Source: a bacterium (GTDB lineage: Bacteria; Vulcanimicrobiota; Vulcanimicrobiia; Vulcanimicrobiales; Vulcanimicrobiaceae). From it: DNA of 9,725 nt. The stretch's first letter is position 1; every line of letters starts with the position of its first letter. The position numbers were made by a program, and so were the translations under genes. Below, piece by piece: positions 1 to 6,409 of this stretch. The notes under the pieces were generated by a model. That model was given only the letters and a program-made list of their open reading frames with translations, ran no database searches and had not been told where the DNA came from. The DNA is taken from the NCBI GenBank assembly GCA_021807645.1, contig JAKBCP010000012.1, positions 1 to 9,725 of the forward strand, read 5' to 3'.

Positions 1-114
1 GAAATCGACAACCTCCTCAACCACCAGTACATCATCAAAATGGCAAACGGCTTCAATACGACGCAGATAGCCAACGGCCGTACGGTGATGTTCAAACTCT
101 CGGAAACGATCTAA
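1..114 (+). CDS. C-terminal end of an unrecognised protein (partial)
   Basis: Frame 1 is open from the window edge to a TAA at 112-114 and encodes 37 residues ending in RTVMFKLSETI. The stretch has more Asn, Ile, Thr and Lys than the Arg/Ala-rich proteins around it. It looks like ordinary folded protein (short hydrophobic runs such as QYIIKM and VMFKL) with no Cys and no membrane segment. I do not recognise the family and give no function. It is convergent with hemQ, which ends at 251, so it belongs to a separate transcription unit. It could be out-of-frame noise, but the frame ends in a clean stop just before a non-coding palindromic element, which fits a real gene end. Confidence 0.55.
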   Translation, partial: EIDNLLNHQYIIKMANGFNTTQIANGRTVMFKLSETI

Positions 115-133
115 CGCACGCGGCGCGCACATC

Positions 134-198
134 TCTCCCCTCGATACGGGCGCTAGCGCGCCCTACTCGGGGTGACAGAACGCGTACTCGGGGTGACA
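134..198. repeat. Palindromic intergenic element with a 14-bp direct repeat
   Basis: Between two convergent genes lies an imperfect inverted repeat with 20-nt arms at 134-153 and 158-177. The inner six pairs are perfect (GGGCGC, loop TAGC, GCGCCC at 148-163). The end of the right arm, TACTCGGGGTGACA (164-177), is repeated exactly at 185-198, a 21-bp period. The GGGGTGACA end resembles dispersed intergenic repeats found in many bacterial genomes, but that is a memory-based comparison. The hairpin could also act as a terminator for the two converging units, although no T-run follows on either strand. The rest of the 115-250 gap shows nothing I can name. Confidence 0.5.
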
Positions 199-250
199 AG
201 TAGCGCTCGCGCGTGCGTTCGTTGCGATGTAGCGACCGAGCGTGCGGGGG

Positions 251-1093
251 TTACTCGACGAGCGCCGGAACCGAGTCCCCATCGAGAAACACCCCGAGTT
301 GCGCCGGTGAAAACTGCACCCCGCTCCAGAACGACCCGAACTCGCCGTACTTTGCACTCGCCTCGTCGAAACGCATTTCGTACACGATTTTCTTGAAGAC
401 GAGCGGATCGTCGGCATAGAGATCGACCCCCCACTCGAAGTCGTCATATCCGATCGACCCGGAGATAACTTGCGTGAGTTTACCGGCGTAGGTGCGCCCG
501 ATCAGCCCGTGCTCGTGCATCATCGTGCGGCGCTCGTCGAACGGCGTCATATACCAGTTGACGTGCTCGCCGCGACGTTTATCCATCGGATAGAAGCAGG
601 TATAGCGGCGCTGCGGGATCTTCGCCCAAAGGCGTGGCGCAATGTATGGGCTTACCGCCTGGCCGGCGAGAGCCTCGTCGAAGGCCCGAACCCACTCTTC
701 GCTGCCTCGCTCGAGGCCGCGTGCGGCAAGGTCGGCGTGAATCTTCCCGGTGGCATCGTACATGCCGATCTCGAGAACCGACACATAGGAATCCATCGGC
801 TCGAGGAAGAGGCGTAGATCGATTTTATCGACGAGCATCTGCGCGTAGGCGAGGCCGTCGTAACTGCGAGCGTAATGCGTAAGCATGAGGTCGCCCTTAT
901 GCCCGACGAGTTGCGCGAGTCCGATATCGCCGTCTTCTCCCGCGTGCATGTGCTCGAAGAGATCGCGCGCGCGGCCGGCGATCTTTGCGCGCCGTTTTTC
1001 ACCGACGCTCTCCCAAAGCAGGCGGTCGAAGCGGAACATGCGGTGGAGAATCCACCACCCCTCTAACGATTCGGGGACGCGCGGGTCACGCAT
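251..1093 (-). CDS. hemQ: Coproheme decarboxylase HemQ (chlorite dismutase-like fold)
   Basis: This predicted 280-residue cytoplasmic enzyme converts Fe-coproporphyrin III to protohaem b, the last step of the coproporphyrin-dependent haem route. Family marks are clear. The catalytic-Tyr segment CFYPMDKRR is near residue 166 (Y168). The proximal haem ligand His lies in MMHEHGLIGR (H195). A Gln-containing stretch then leads into SGSIGYDDFEWGVDLY (Q208, 211-226), and a YEMRFDEASAKYGEFGSF segment closes the domain (238-255). Length is slightly above the usual ~250. An upstream ATG at 1120 is open in frame, but I chose ATG at 1093 because GAGAGG sits 5 nt before it. The start overlaps the panE end by 8 nt, so translation is probably coupled. 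Chlorite dismutase proper is less likely: its catalytic Arg context is replaced here by HemQ-type motifs. Confidence 0.93.
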   Translation of the reverse strand: MRDPRVPESLEGWWILHRMFRFDRLLWESVGEKRRAKIAGRARDLFEHMHAGEDGDIGLAQLVGHKGDLMLTHYARSYDGLAYAQMLVDKIDLRLFLEPMDSYVSVLEIGMYDATGKIHADLAARGLERGSEEWVRAFDEALAGQAVSPYIAPRLWAKIPQRRYTCFYPMDKRRGEHVNWYMTPFDERRTMMHEHGLIGRTYAGKLTQVISGSIGYDDFEWGVDLYADDPLVFKKIVYEMRFDEASAKYGEFGSFWSGVQFSPAQLGVFLDGDSVPALVE

Positions 1094-2069
1094 GCTTTCC
1101 TCTCTCTCGCGCTTTCGCACGTTTCATCTCGGCGTACACTTCATCGAGCAAGGCTTCGGGGCGTTCGCGATACTTCGCCCAAAGCTGCGGCATCTGGGCG
1201 ATATCGGCGAGCACGCGTGCGTAGACGGCGTTGACCGGGGTTGGAACGTCGGCAGCGCGCCCGGCCACCGCGACGGCGCCGCAGAGCGATTCCACTTCGG
1301 TTCGCTCCCGCCCCGAACGGAGATCGAGCAGAAGCGATGGCGGTTTCGTGCCGCGTGCCGAAGCGACGCGCCCGGCGAGCACGCGGCGCGCGATCGGGCT
1401 CGGCAGCGAAGCGATGGCGAAAAGCGCGCGCACGGGATAGCGCGGGAGATCGACCGGCGTAAGGCCCAGCGCTTTCATGACGTCGCGAACTTCGCGAATC
1501 GCGCGAATCTCCAGCGTGAAGATCTTCTCGAACTGCACTAAGCGATTCGGCAACACGTTGAGAATCGCACAGGATGCATTTGCAACGATGTTGAGCGCGA
1601 GTTTGCTCCACTTCAACGCGCGCCAATCTTCGCAAACTTTTACCGAGATACCGGCGCTCTGGAAGGTTGCGCTCAGCCAGTTATACGCCGCTCCTCCGAG
1701 CGGCGCGAGCGCGAGGCCGCCCTCTTTCGCCGCCGCGACGCGTCCGTCGCGATCGCGATCGACCGGAACCGTGAGAGCCGCCGCCACGACATTACGCTCG
1801 CCGAACGCCGCGGCAAGCAGCTCTTCGTTGCCGACGCCGTTTTGCGGCGAGACGAAAACGCAGTTCCCGGGGACGGTGATCGCGCGTTTGAGGCTCTCGA
1901 TCGCAGCGGGCGTGTCGTAACTTTTCACCGCGACGATCGCCACATCGGCTTCTACCGGCGTCACCTCTTCGAAAACGCGCGGCGCGTAGGTGACGTTGAC
2001 GCCGACGGAGCTCAAGCGCTCGCCGAGAAACGAGCCGACCGCACCGCGCCCGACGATATAAACGTTCAC
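1086..2069 (-). CDS. panE: 2-dehydropantoate 2-reductase (ketopantoate reductase)
   Basis: A 327-residue cytoplasmic enzyme that reduces ketopantoate to pantoate with NADPH, in the pantothenate/CoA pathway. The N-terminal Rossmann fold opens with [16 protein letters not shown] (GxGxxG at residues 7-12). [10 protein letters not shown] at 74-83 is the usual cofactor/substrate loop. The catalytic Lys is in KWSKLALN (K156, with N160). The C-terminal helical domain has [18 protein letters not shown] (245-262), whose E259 matches the conserved active-site Glu, and a DVPTPVN turn (274-280). The start is GTG and overlaps the dut stop as GTGA; the 3' end overlaps hemQ by 8 nt. This close packing points to translation coupling in one operon. 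The ApbA/PanE superfamily also contains other ketoacid reductases, so the substrate is inferred from family membership. Confidence 0.9.
   Translation of the reverse strand: MNVYIVGRGAVGSFLGERLSSVGVNVTYAPRVFEEVTPVEADVAIVAVKSYDTPAAIESLKRAITVPGNCVFVSPQNGVGNEELLAAAFGERNVVAAALTVPVDRDRDGRVAAAKEGGLALAPLGGAAYNWLSATFQSAGISVKVCEDWRALKWSKLALNIVANASCAILNVLPNRLVQFEKIFTLEIRAIREVRDVMKALGLTPVDLPRYPVRALFAIASLPSPIARRVLAGRVASARGTKPPSLLLDLRSGRERTEVESLCGAVAVAGRAADVPTPVNAVYARVLADIAQMPQLWAKYRERPEALLDEVYAEMKRAKARERGKHA
1099..1104 (-). promoter_or_regulatory. Ribosome binding site of hemQ (decides the start)
   Basis: GAGAGG on the minus strand lies 5 nt before the ATG at 1093, inside the last codons of panE. No comparable site precedes the in-frame ATG at 1120. 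This supports the shorter 280-residue HemQ. Confidence 0.6.
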
Positions 2070-2542
2070 GAACGAACCGATGCGTTACGTCCGGTGCTGC
2101 CGAAGCCGTTCTCTCCGCGAGCGGTCGCGCCGAGTTCGTCGACGAGCTCAAAGTTGGCGCGAGCGACCGGCGCTACGACCAACTGTGCAATGCGCTCGCC
2201 GCGGGCGATAGCGACGCTCTCGCTGCCGTGATTGATCAACAGCACGCAAATCTCGCCGCGATAATCTGCATCGATGGTTCCCGGCGCGTTCAGACAGGTT
2301 ATTCCGCTGCGCAATGCGAGGCCGCTGCGCGGGCGAATCTGCGCTTCGAAACCACGGGGGAGTTCGATCGCGAAACCGGTCGGGACGAGCGAGCGTTCGC
2401 CGGGCGCGAGGTGGAGTGCCTGCGCGGCGCAGAGATCGGCGCCCGCCGCGGCATCGCTCATGTAGGTCGGCGGCGAAAGTTCGGCAGCGTGCGCGAGCCG
2501 TCGGACGGCGACGCGCGGAACCAGGTGAGAATCGACGGTCAT
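2066..2542 (-). CDS. dut: Deoxyuridine 5'-triphosphate nucleotidohydrolase (dUTPase)
   Basis: A 158-residue trimeric dUTPase that hydrolyses dUTP to dUMP and pyrophosphate. It keeps uracil out of DNA and supplies the dTMP precursor. All five family motifs are present in order: I AAGADLCA (32-39), [14 protein letters not shown] (69-80), [16 protein letters not shown] (85-97), [11 protein letters not shown] (115-123) and [11 protein letters not shown] (142-151). D91 in motif III is the expected catalytic-water Asp, and motif V carries the Phe that covers the base. Length is typical. The ATG at 2542 lies 6 nt after the nrdR stop, with AAGGGAG unusually close upstream. Its end shares GTGA with the panE start. 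Placing it after nrdR makes sense for dNTP-pool control. Confidence 0.96.
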   Translation of the reverse strand: MTVDSHLVPRVAVRRLAHAAELSPPTYMSDAAAGADLCAAQALHLAPGERSLVPTGFAIELPRGFEAQIRPRSGLALRSGITCLNAPGTIDADYRGEICVLLINHGSESVAIARGERIAQLVVAPVARANFELVDELGATARGENGFGSTGRNASVRS

Positions 2543-2548
2543 GCTCCC

Positions 2549-3001
2549 TTACTTAGGAAGAAGGGTCTTGAGTTCTTCTCGGAAGCTTTCAATATCTCGG
2601 AACGAGCGATAGACCGAGGCGAACCGAATGTAGGCAACCGGGTCGAGCCCGCGCAGCGCCTCCATTACTTTTTCGCCGACGAGCGTCGAGGGCACTTCGT
2701 TCTCACCGCGCGCGAAGAGTTCGCGCTCTAATTCGGTCGCGATGCTCTCCATCTGGTTCTCCGAGATCGGGCGCTTCTCGCAGGCCTTATGGAGCCCGGA
2801 GAGCAGCTTCTCGCGAGAGTACTGTTCGCGCCGCCCATCTTTCTTCACGACGTAGAGGCGCGATTGCTCCATGCGCTCGTAGGTGGTGAAGCGATGCTTG
2901 CAGCGGGGATCGAGACATTCGCGGCGACGGCGCACAACGTTATCGTCGTCGCGTGAATCGACGACACGTGTCTCGCTCTTGCGGCAGGTCGGACAGATCA
3001 G
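2549..3001 (-). CDS. nrdR: Ribonucleotide reductase repressor NrdR, apparent CTG start
   Basis: Zinc-ribbon plus ATP-cone repressor of ribonucleotide reductase genes. It binds NrdR boxes when loaded with ATP/dATP. An N-terminal C4 ribbon is followed by RRRREC, HRFTTYERME (36-45) and an ATP-cone (about 47-137: LYVVKKDGRREQYSREKL, then AYIRFASVYRSF). The first ATG/GTG/TTG in frame is GTG at 2935, but it would delete the first Cys pair and the VVDSR segment. The frame upstream encodes ICPTCRKSETRVVDSR, which matches the family N-terminus from residue 2. The codon in the Met position is CTG (2999-3001), with GTGAGGG 7 nt upstream, giving 150 residues, the usual NrdR length. The second Cys pair is CLDPRC rather than CxxC. 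It is first in an operon with dut, panE and hemQ. ATC at 2998 is an alternative start. Confidence 0.92.
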   Translation of the reverse strand: MICPTCRKSETRVVDSRDDDNVVRRRRECLDPRCKHRFTTYERMEQSRLYVVKKDGRREQYSREKLLSGLHKACEKRPISENQMESIATELERELFARGENEVPSTLVGEKVMEALRGLDPVAYIRFASVYRSFRDIESFREELKTLLPK

Positions 3002-3008
3002 CGGCGAG

Positions 3009-3015
3009 CCCTCAC
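3009..3015 (-). promoter_or_regulatory. Ribosome binding site supporting the CTG start of nrdR
   Basis: GTGAGGG on the minus strand ends 7 nt before the CTG at 3001, a normal Shine-Dalgarno distance. It is the only purine-rich site in the leader that fits the conserved NrdR N-terminus. This supports initiation at CTG (or at ATC, one codon later) rather than at the internal GTG at 2935. Confidence 0.5.
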
Positions 3016-3023
3016 GACGATGT

Positions 3024-3039
3024 AACGCACATATTGTGC
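3024..3039 (-). promoter_or_regulatory. Possible NrdR box (autoregulation)
   Basis: Minus strand GCACAATATGTGCGTT contains the inverted repeat GCACA-ATA-TGTGC (3027-3039). Its left part CACAATAT fits the half-consensus CACwATAT of NrdR boxes recalled from the literature; the right half fits poorly. It lies at about +2 to +17 relative to the predicted transcription start of nrdR, where a bound repressor would block RNA polymerase. Only one copy is visible, whereas NrdR boxes usually occur in pairs. Confidence 0.35.
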
Positions 3040-3047
3040 TTCGCGTT

Positions 3048-3077
3048 AGTATAACCCACTACCCGTAGGGAACGCAA
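3048..3077 (-). promoter_or_regulatory. Sigma70-type promoter of the nrdR operon
   Basis: On the minus strand TTGCGT (3072-3077) and TATACT (3048-3053) are separated by 18 nt. The -10 is one base from TATAAT. The region is locally AT-rich in a GC-rich background. The start point would fall near 3041, giving a leader of about 40 nt before the CTG. The -35 element is embedded in the outer stem of the terminator hairpin of the upstream gene. Confidence 0.55.
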
Positions 3078-3107
3078 AAGGACCACCAAGCGGTGGCCCT
3101 TTTGCGT
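3072..3107 (-). terminator. Hairpin terminator after the small zinc-ribbon gene
   Basis: Arms 3072-3081 (ACGCAAAAGG) and 3098-3107 (CCTTTTGCGT) pair over 10 bp. After one mismatch, CCACC/GGTGG adds 5 bp around the loop AAGC (3088-3091). On the minus strand the falling arm contains TTTT. It lies 30 nt past the stop of the minus-strand gene at 3137. Because the A/T tracts are symmetric the hairpin could work in both directions. Confidence 0.8.
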
Positions 3108-3136
3108 ATGCTCTTGGTCTGCCGGAGCGGTGCGGT

Positions 3137-3286
3137 TTACTTGGCCGCTCCGATCTTGAACATCTTCGTGCCGCATTTCGAGCACTTTCCCTCGGTCGCC
3201 GGGCGACCGTTTTTCATCGTGATTTGCTTGGCGTCAGCCATCGGCTGCTTCGCTTTGCACTTAACGCAATAGGCTTCAACTGCCAC
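3137..3286 (-). CDS. Small zinc-ribbon protein, DUF5679-like
   Basis: A 49-residue protein with two Cys pairs, CVKC (residues 7-10) and CSKC (35-38), separated by a basic segment KQITMKNGRPATEGK. It ends in GTKMFKIGAAK. The layout (AYCVKCKAK near the N-terminus, TEGKCSKCGTKMFKI near the C-terminus) matches the small DUF5679 family as I remember it. The four Cys most likely bind one zinc. Function is not established; nucleic-acid or ribosome contact is only a guess from size and charge. The GTG start at 3286 has AAGGAG 5 nt upstream (3292-3297), the best ribosome binding site in the window. The frame stays open far upstream opposite dprA, but that extension is a shadow. A terminator follows, so it is probably a single-gene transcript divergent from dprA. 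Confidence 0.85.
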   Translation of the reverse strand: MAVEAYCVKCKAKQPMADAKQITMKNGRPATEGKCSKCGTKMFKIGAAK

Positions 3287-3370
3287 AGTTACTCCTTCCG
3301 TATCGGCGACCCGCCGTTTCTCTGGTCTAGCCGGGATTCCCCCCGCTTGACGACGAGGGATCCTTCGTGA

Positions 3371-4255
3371 ATGAGGGGCGTGGAGCTCCGTTTCGAACCT
3401 CGCGGGCGTTTCCTTGCTCTCCGGCCCGGACGGGCCGAGCCTCGCTTTGCAGGGCTCTGGGCGACCGGCGACCTCGCGCCGCTCGCCCGCCCCAGCATCG
3501 CCATCGTCGGCACGCGTGCGGCGAGCGCGTACGGGCGCAGCCAGGCCCGCTCGCTCGCCGCCGAGCTCGCCGGCCTCGGGCTCTGCGTGCTTTCGGGGCT
3601 CGCGCTGGGCATCGATGCGGCGGCCCACGAAGGCGCACTCGATGTCGGCGCCCCGACGATCGGCGTGCTCGGCTCCGGGCATCACTGCTTCTACCCACCG
3701 CGCAACGCCGCTCTCGCCGCACGTATGCTCGCGGCGGGCGGCGCCGTGCTCTCCCCCTTCCCGCCCGACGAACCCGCGCGCCGGGGGCAGTTTCTCGCCC
3801 GCAATGGGGTCGTCGTCGCCCTCGCCGATGCCCTGCTCGTCGTGGAGGCGCCGCTCCGCTCGGGGGCGCTCAATACCGCGAGCTGGGCCGCGGGCGAGAT
3901 TCCGGTCCTCGCGCTTCCCAGCGACGTCGACCGGCGCAGCGGTGCGGGGAGCCTCGCCCTCCTGCGCGACGGGGCGACGCTGGTCCGCGATGCCGCCGAT
4001 ATCGTCGAAGCGATGGGGCTGCTGCGCCCCGAGACGCCGCGGGCCACTCCGGCCTCCGGCGAGCCCACCGCCCCCGCCGACGCCCTGCTCGCCCTCCTCT
4101 GCAGCGGCGCTTCGACGCTCGAGGAGCTCGTCGCCGCAAGCGGACTGCCGACGGCGGAGGTGCTCGGACGACTCAACCTGCTCGAACTCGGCGGCGCGAT
4201 CGAGCGTCGGGGTGCGGGCTATGCGCTTGCGCATCGCCCGCGCAAGGCGCGATGA
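3371..4255 (+). CDS. dprA: DNA-processing protein DprA
   Basis: A 294-residue DprA/Smf protein. It binds incoming single-stranded DNA in natural transformation and loads RecA. The Rossmann-like core shows IAIVGTRAASAYG (43-55), VLSGLALGIDAAAHEGAL (73-90), IGVLGSGHHCFYPPRN (97-112), FLARN (141-145), LLVVEAPLRSGALNTA (155-170) and VLALPSD (179-185). A C-terminal winged-helix domain spans about 236-290. It lacks the N-terminal SAM-like domain of longer DprA proteins. In the core, the usual FPxRNR motif reads FLARNG, so the second Arg is missing. The ATG at 3371 has GAGGGA about 12 nt upstream, a weak fit; GTG at 3380 is an alternative. No convincing promoter was seen in the 84-nt divergent gap, although TTGACG lies at 3347-3352. 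The stop overlaps the rlmH start as ATGA. Confidence 0.93.
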   Translation: MRGVELRFEPRGRFLALRPGRAEPRFAGLWATGDLAPLARPSIAIVGTRAASAYGRSQARSLAAELAGLGLCVLSGLALGIDAAAHEGALDVGAPTIGVLGSGHHCFYPPRNAALAARMLAAGGAVLSPFPPDEPARRGQFLARNGVVVALADALLVVEAPLRSGALNTASWAAGEIPVLALPSDVDRRSGAGSLALLRDGATLVRDAADIVEAMGLLRPETPRATPASGEPTAPADALLALLCSGASTLEELVAASGLPTAEVLGRLNLLELGGAIERRGAGYALAHRPRKAR

Positions 4256-4725
4256 TTGCTGCCATGCGGCTCCGTCTCATCGCGGTCGGCAAACTCCGTA
4301 GCGCGCCGATTGCGGCGCTCTGCGAAGAGTTTGCGCTGCGTTTGCAACCGCTGATCCCGTGCGAGGTGCAGGAAGTGCGTGCCGCCGACGGGCGTGCACC
4401 CGAGCATGCGATGGCCGAGGAGGCCGAGCGCATCCTCCGCTTGCTGCCTCCCGCCGAACCGCTCTGGCTCCTGGAACGAACCGGCGATGCGCTCTCCAGT
4501 CCGCAGCTCTCGGCGAAACTTGCGGAGCTCGGCACGACGGGTATCTCGCGCTTGACGCTCGTCGTTGCGGGAACCTACGGCGCTGCGCCGGCGCTACTCG
4601 AGCGTGCGACTTTTCGCTGGTCGCTCTCACCGTTGACTTTTCTGCACGAGTGGGCGCGCGCGCTCGTGCTGGAACAACTCTATCGCGCGGCGAAGATTGC
4701 GCGGAATGAACCCTATCACCACTAA
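4252..4725 (+). CDS. rlmH: 23S rRNA pseudouridine-1915 N3-methyltransferase RlmH
   Basis: A small SPOUT methyltransferase that methylates pseudouridine 1915 in helix 69 of 23S rRNA, using SAM, as a dimer on the 70S ribosome. It starts with the family N-terminus MRLRLIAVGKLRS, has a central LWLLERTGDALSSPQLSAKL segment, and ends with the knot region SLSPLTFLHEWARALVLEQLYRA followed by the typical ARNEPYHH tail. The SAM loop is altered: the usual GGxxG reads AGTYG, and the usual TxPH reads TFLH. ATG at 4252 (157 residues) shares ATGA with dprA and has AAGG 4 nt before it. ATG at 4264 (153 residues) fits family length better but has no ribosome binding site. It is the middle gene of a dprA-rlmH-argS run and overlaps argS by 20 nt. 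Confidence 0.88.
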   Translation: MIAAMRLRLIAVGKLRSAPIAALCEEFALRLQPLIPCEVQEVRAADGRAPEHAMAEEAERILRLLPPAEPLWLLERTGDALSSPQLSAKLAELGTTGISRLTLVVAGTYGAAPALLERATFRWSLSPLTFLHEWARALVLEQLYRAAKIARNEPYHH

Positions 4726-6409
4726 CCGCATGCCGACGCCCGAGGAAGCACTCGTCAGCATCGATCGCGTGCTTCGCGATGCGGCACGCGCGCGTTACGA
4801 TGTCGCCGATCTCACCGTGACGTTCGAAGCACCGCGGCGACCGGAGTTCGGCGACTACGCCACCAACGTTGCATTCGGGCTTGCGAAGGCCGCGCGGAGC
4901 GCACCGCAGCAGATCGCCGAGCGACTCATCGACGATGCAATCGCGTCGCGCCCCGAGATCGCCGCGCTCGTCGTCGAAGCGCAGGCGACTGCCGGGTTCA
5001 TCAATCTCCGTCTCGCCCCGGGTTGCTGGCAACGCGTGGTCGAGCGCGCGTTAGCGGAGGGTTCGCGGTACGGCGAGAGCCCGCGCAACGGGCAGCGCAT
5101 ATCGCTGGAGTTCGGCAGCGCAAATCCGACCGGGCCGCTCGTCGTCGTTCAAGGGCGTGCGCTCTCGATCGGTGCGACGCTCGCCGCCGCGTTTCACGCG
5201 TGCGGCTACGACGTTTTCACCGAATGGATCGTCAACGATGCCGGGGGCCAGGTCGAAACACTCGCGCGCTCGCTCTACGCGCGCTACCGCCAAATCACCG
5301 ATCCGAGCTATCCGTTCCCCGAAACGGGCTATCCCGGCGAGTATCTGCTGCCGATCGCCGCTTCGTTGCGCGAAGAGTTCGGTGCCGCCTACGACGCCGC
5401 CGAAGAAGCGATCTGGCTTCCGCTCTTCGGTACGCGCGGCCGCGACCGGCTCGTCGCCGAACAGCAGCGCACGGTGGAACGCTTCGGCATTCACTACGAT
5501 CTCTGGCAGAGCGAACGCGAGTTGCACGAGAGCGGAAAGGTCCGCGCCGGGGTCGAGCGTCTGCGCGAACTCGGGCTCACCTACGAAAACGAGGGCGCGC
5601 TCTATTTCCGCGCCACCCAATTCGGCGACGATAAAGACCGCGTGCTGGTCAAGAGCGACGGCAAGCCGACCTATTACTGCGCCGACGTCGCATACCACTA
5701 CGAAAAGCTCAAGCGCGCCGACCGCGTAATCGATCTCCTCGGCCCCGACCACCACGGCTACATCGAGCGCCTGCGCGGCATCGCGACCGCATTCGGCTAC
5801 GAAGGGCGGCTCGATGTCGCCATCGCGCAGCAGGTCACGCTCTTACGCGGCGGCGAGCAGGTCTCCATGAGTAAACGCGCCGGCGATATTATAACGCTCG
5901 ATACGATACTCGACGAGGTCGGCGTCGATGCGGCGCGCTTCTTCTTCGCAATGCTTGCCACCGACACGCCGCTGGCCTTCGATCTCAAACTCGCGACCGA
6001 GCAGAGCACCGAGAACCCGGTCTATTACGTCCAATACGGGCACGCGCGCATCGCCTCGGTGCTACGGAACGCCGATGCGGCGGAACTCGCACTCGCTCGC
6101 CGCGGCGAGCACCTCGCGGCGCTCTCGCATCGCAGCGAGATCGCGTTGATGCATCGCATCGAGGATTATCCGCAGGTGCTGCAGTCGGTCGTCGCTTCGT
6201 TGAGCCCGCACCGCCTCGCGCGCTATGCCCGCGATATCGCCGCCGATTTTCACGCTTTTTACGGCGAATGCCGCATTCTCTCCGAGGATCGCGAGGAACG
6301 CCTGGCACGGCTTGCGCTCGCGTCGGCGACCGCGCACGTGCTCGCAAATGCACTGCGCGTCCTCGGCGTCAGCGCACCCGAGAGCATGGACCGCCTCGCG
6401 GCGGATTAA
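4706..6409 (+). CDS. argS: Arginyl-tRNA synthetase with altered HIGH motif
   Basis: A 567-residue class I synthetase that charges tRNA-Arg. The N-terminal additional domain includes RRPEFGDYATNVAFGLAK (44-61). The catalytic core has EFGSANPTGPL (135-145), FTEWIVNDAGGQ (171-182), KPTYYCADVAYHYEKL (320-335), LLGPDHHGYI (344-353) and the KMSKS-type loop QVSMSKRAGD (385-394). The DALR anticodon-binding domain begins near NPVYYVQYGHARIASVLR (437-454). The HIGH signature after NPTGPL, normally HVGH, reads VVVQ (146-149), while the surrounding segment is well conserved. I use ATG 4706, inside the rlmH end. TTG at 4697 and ATG at 4730 (4 nt after the rlmH stop) are possible, and none has a clear ribosome binding site. 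Its TAA shares bases with the stop of the convergent helicase gene. Confidence 0.93.
   Translation: MNPITTNRMPTPEEALVSIDRVLRDAARARYDVADLTVTFEAPRRPEFGDYATNVAFGLAKAARSAPQQIAERLIDDAIASRPEIAALVVEAQATAGFINLRLAPGCWQRVVERALAEGSRYGESPRNGQRISLEFGSANPTGPLVVVQGRALSIGATLAAAFHACGYDVFTEWIVNDAGGQVETLARSLYARYRQITDPSYPFPETGYPGEYLLPIAASLREEFGAAYDAAEEAIWLPLFGTRGRDRLVAEQQRTVERFGIHYDLWQSERELHESGKVRAGVERLRELGLTYENEGALYFRATQFGDDKDRVLVKSDGKPTYYCADVAYHYEKLKRADRVIDLLGPDHHGYIERLRGIATAFGYEGRLDVAIAQQVTLLRGGEQVSMSKRAGDIITLDTILDEVGVDAARFFFAMLATDTPLAFDLKLATEQSTENPVYYVQYGHARIASVLRNADAAELALARRGEHLAALSHRSEIALMHRIEDYPQVLQSVVASLSPHRLARYARDIAADFHAFYGECRILSEDREERLARLALASATAHVLANALRVLGVSAPESMDRLAAD
6406..6409. other. Convergent stop codons sharing bases (argS and helicase)
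   Basis: The palindrome TTAA supplies both the argS TAA on the + strand (6407-6409) and the helicase TAA on the minus strand (6406-6408). The two coding regions therefore meet with a 4-bp overlap and no intergenic space. Any terminator must lie inside the opposing gene. Confidence 0.95.

Noticed and set aside
251..1120. HemQ starting at ATG 1120
   Set aside because: The extra nine residues (MRKREREES) are the GAGAG-rich ribosome binding region read as codons. GAGAGG fits the ATG at 1093.
2549..2935. NrdR starting at GTG 2935
   Set aside because: It would remove the first zinc-binding Cys pair and the VVDSR segment, which are encoded just upstream in frame.
3347..3370. TTGACG before dprA as a -35 element
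   Set aside because: A -10 element at the right distance would fall at or inside the start of dprA, and none is visible.
3287..4234. Long minus-strand open frame opposite dprA, continuous with the small zinc-ribbon gene
   Set aside because: It lies antisense to conserved dprA codons, is Arg/Glu/Gly-rich low-complexity protein, and the strong ribosome binding site is at the GTG 3286. GC-rich antisense frames are often open by chance.
3367..4251. Plus-strand open frame running through dprA in another phase and into rlmH
   Set aside because: Only the part from 4252 shows RlmH homology. The upstream part is Arg-rich and shadows DprA. It is not a fusion.
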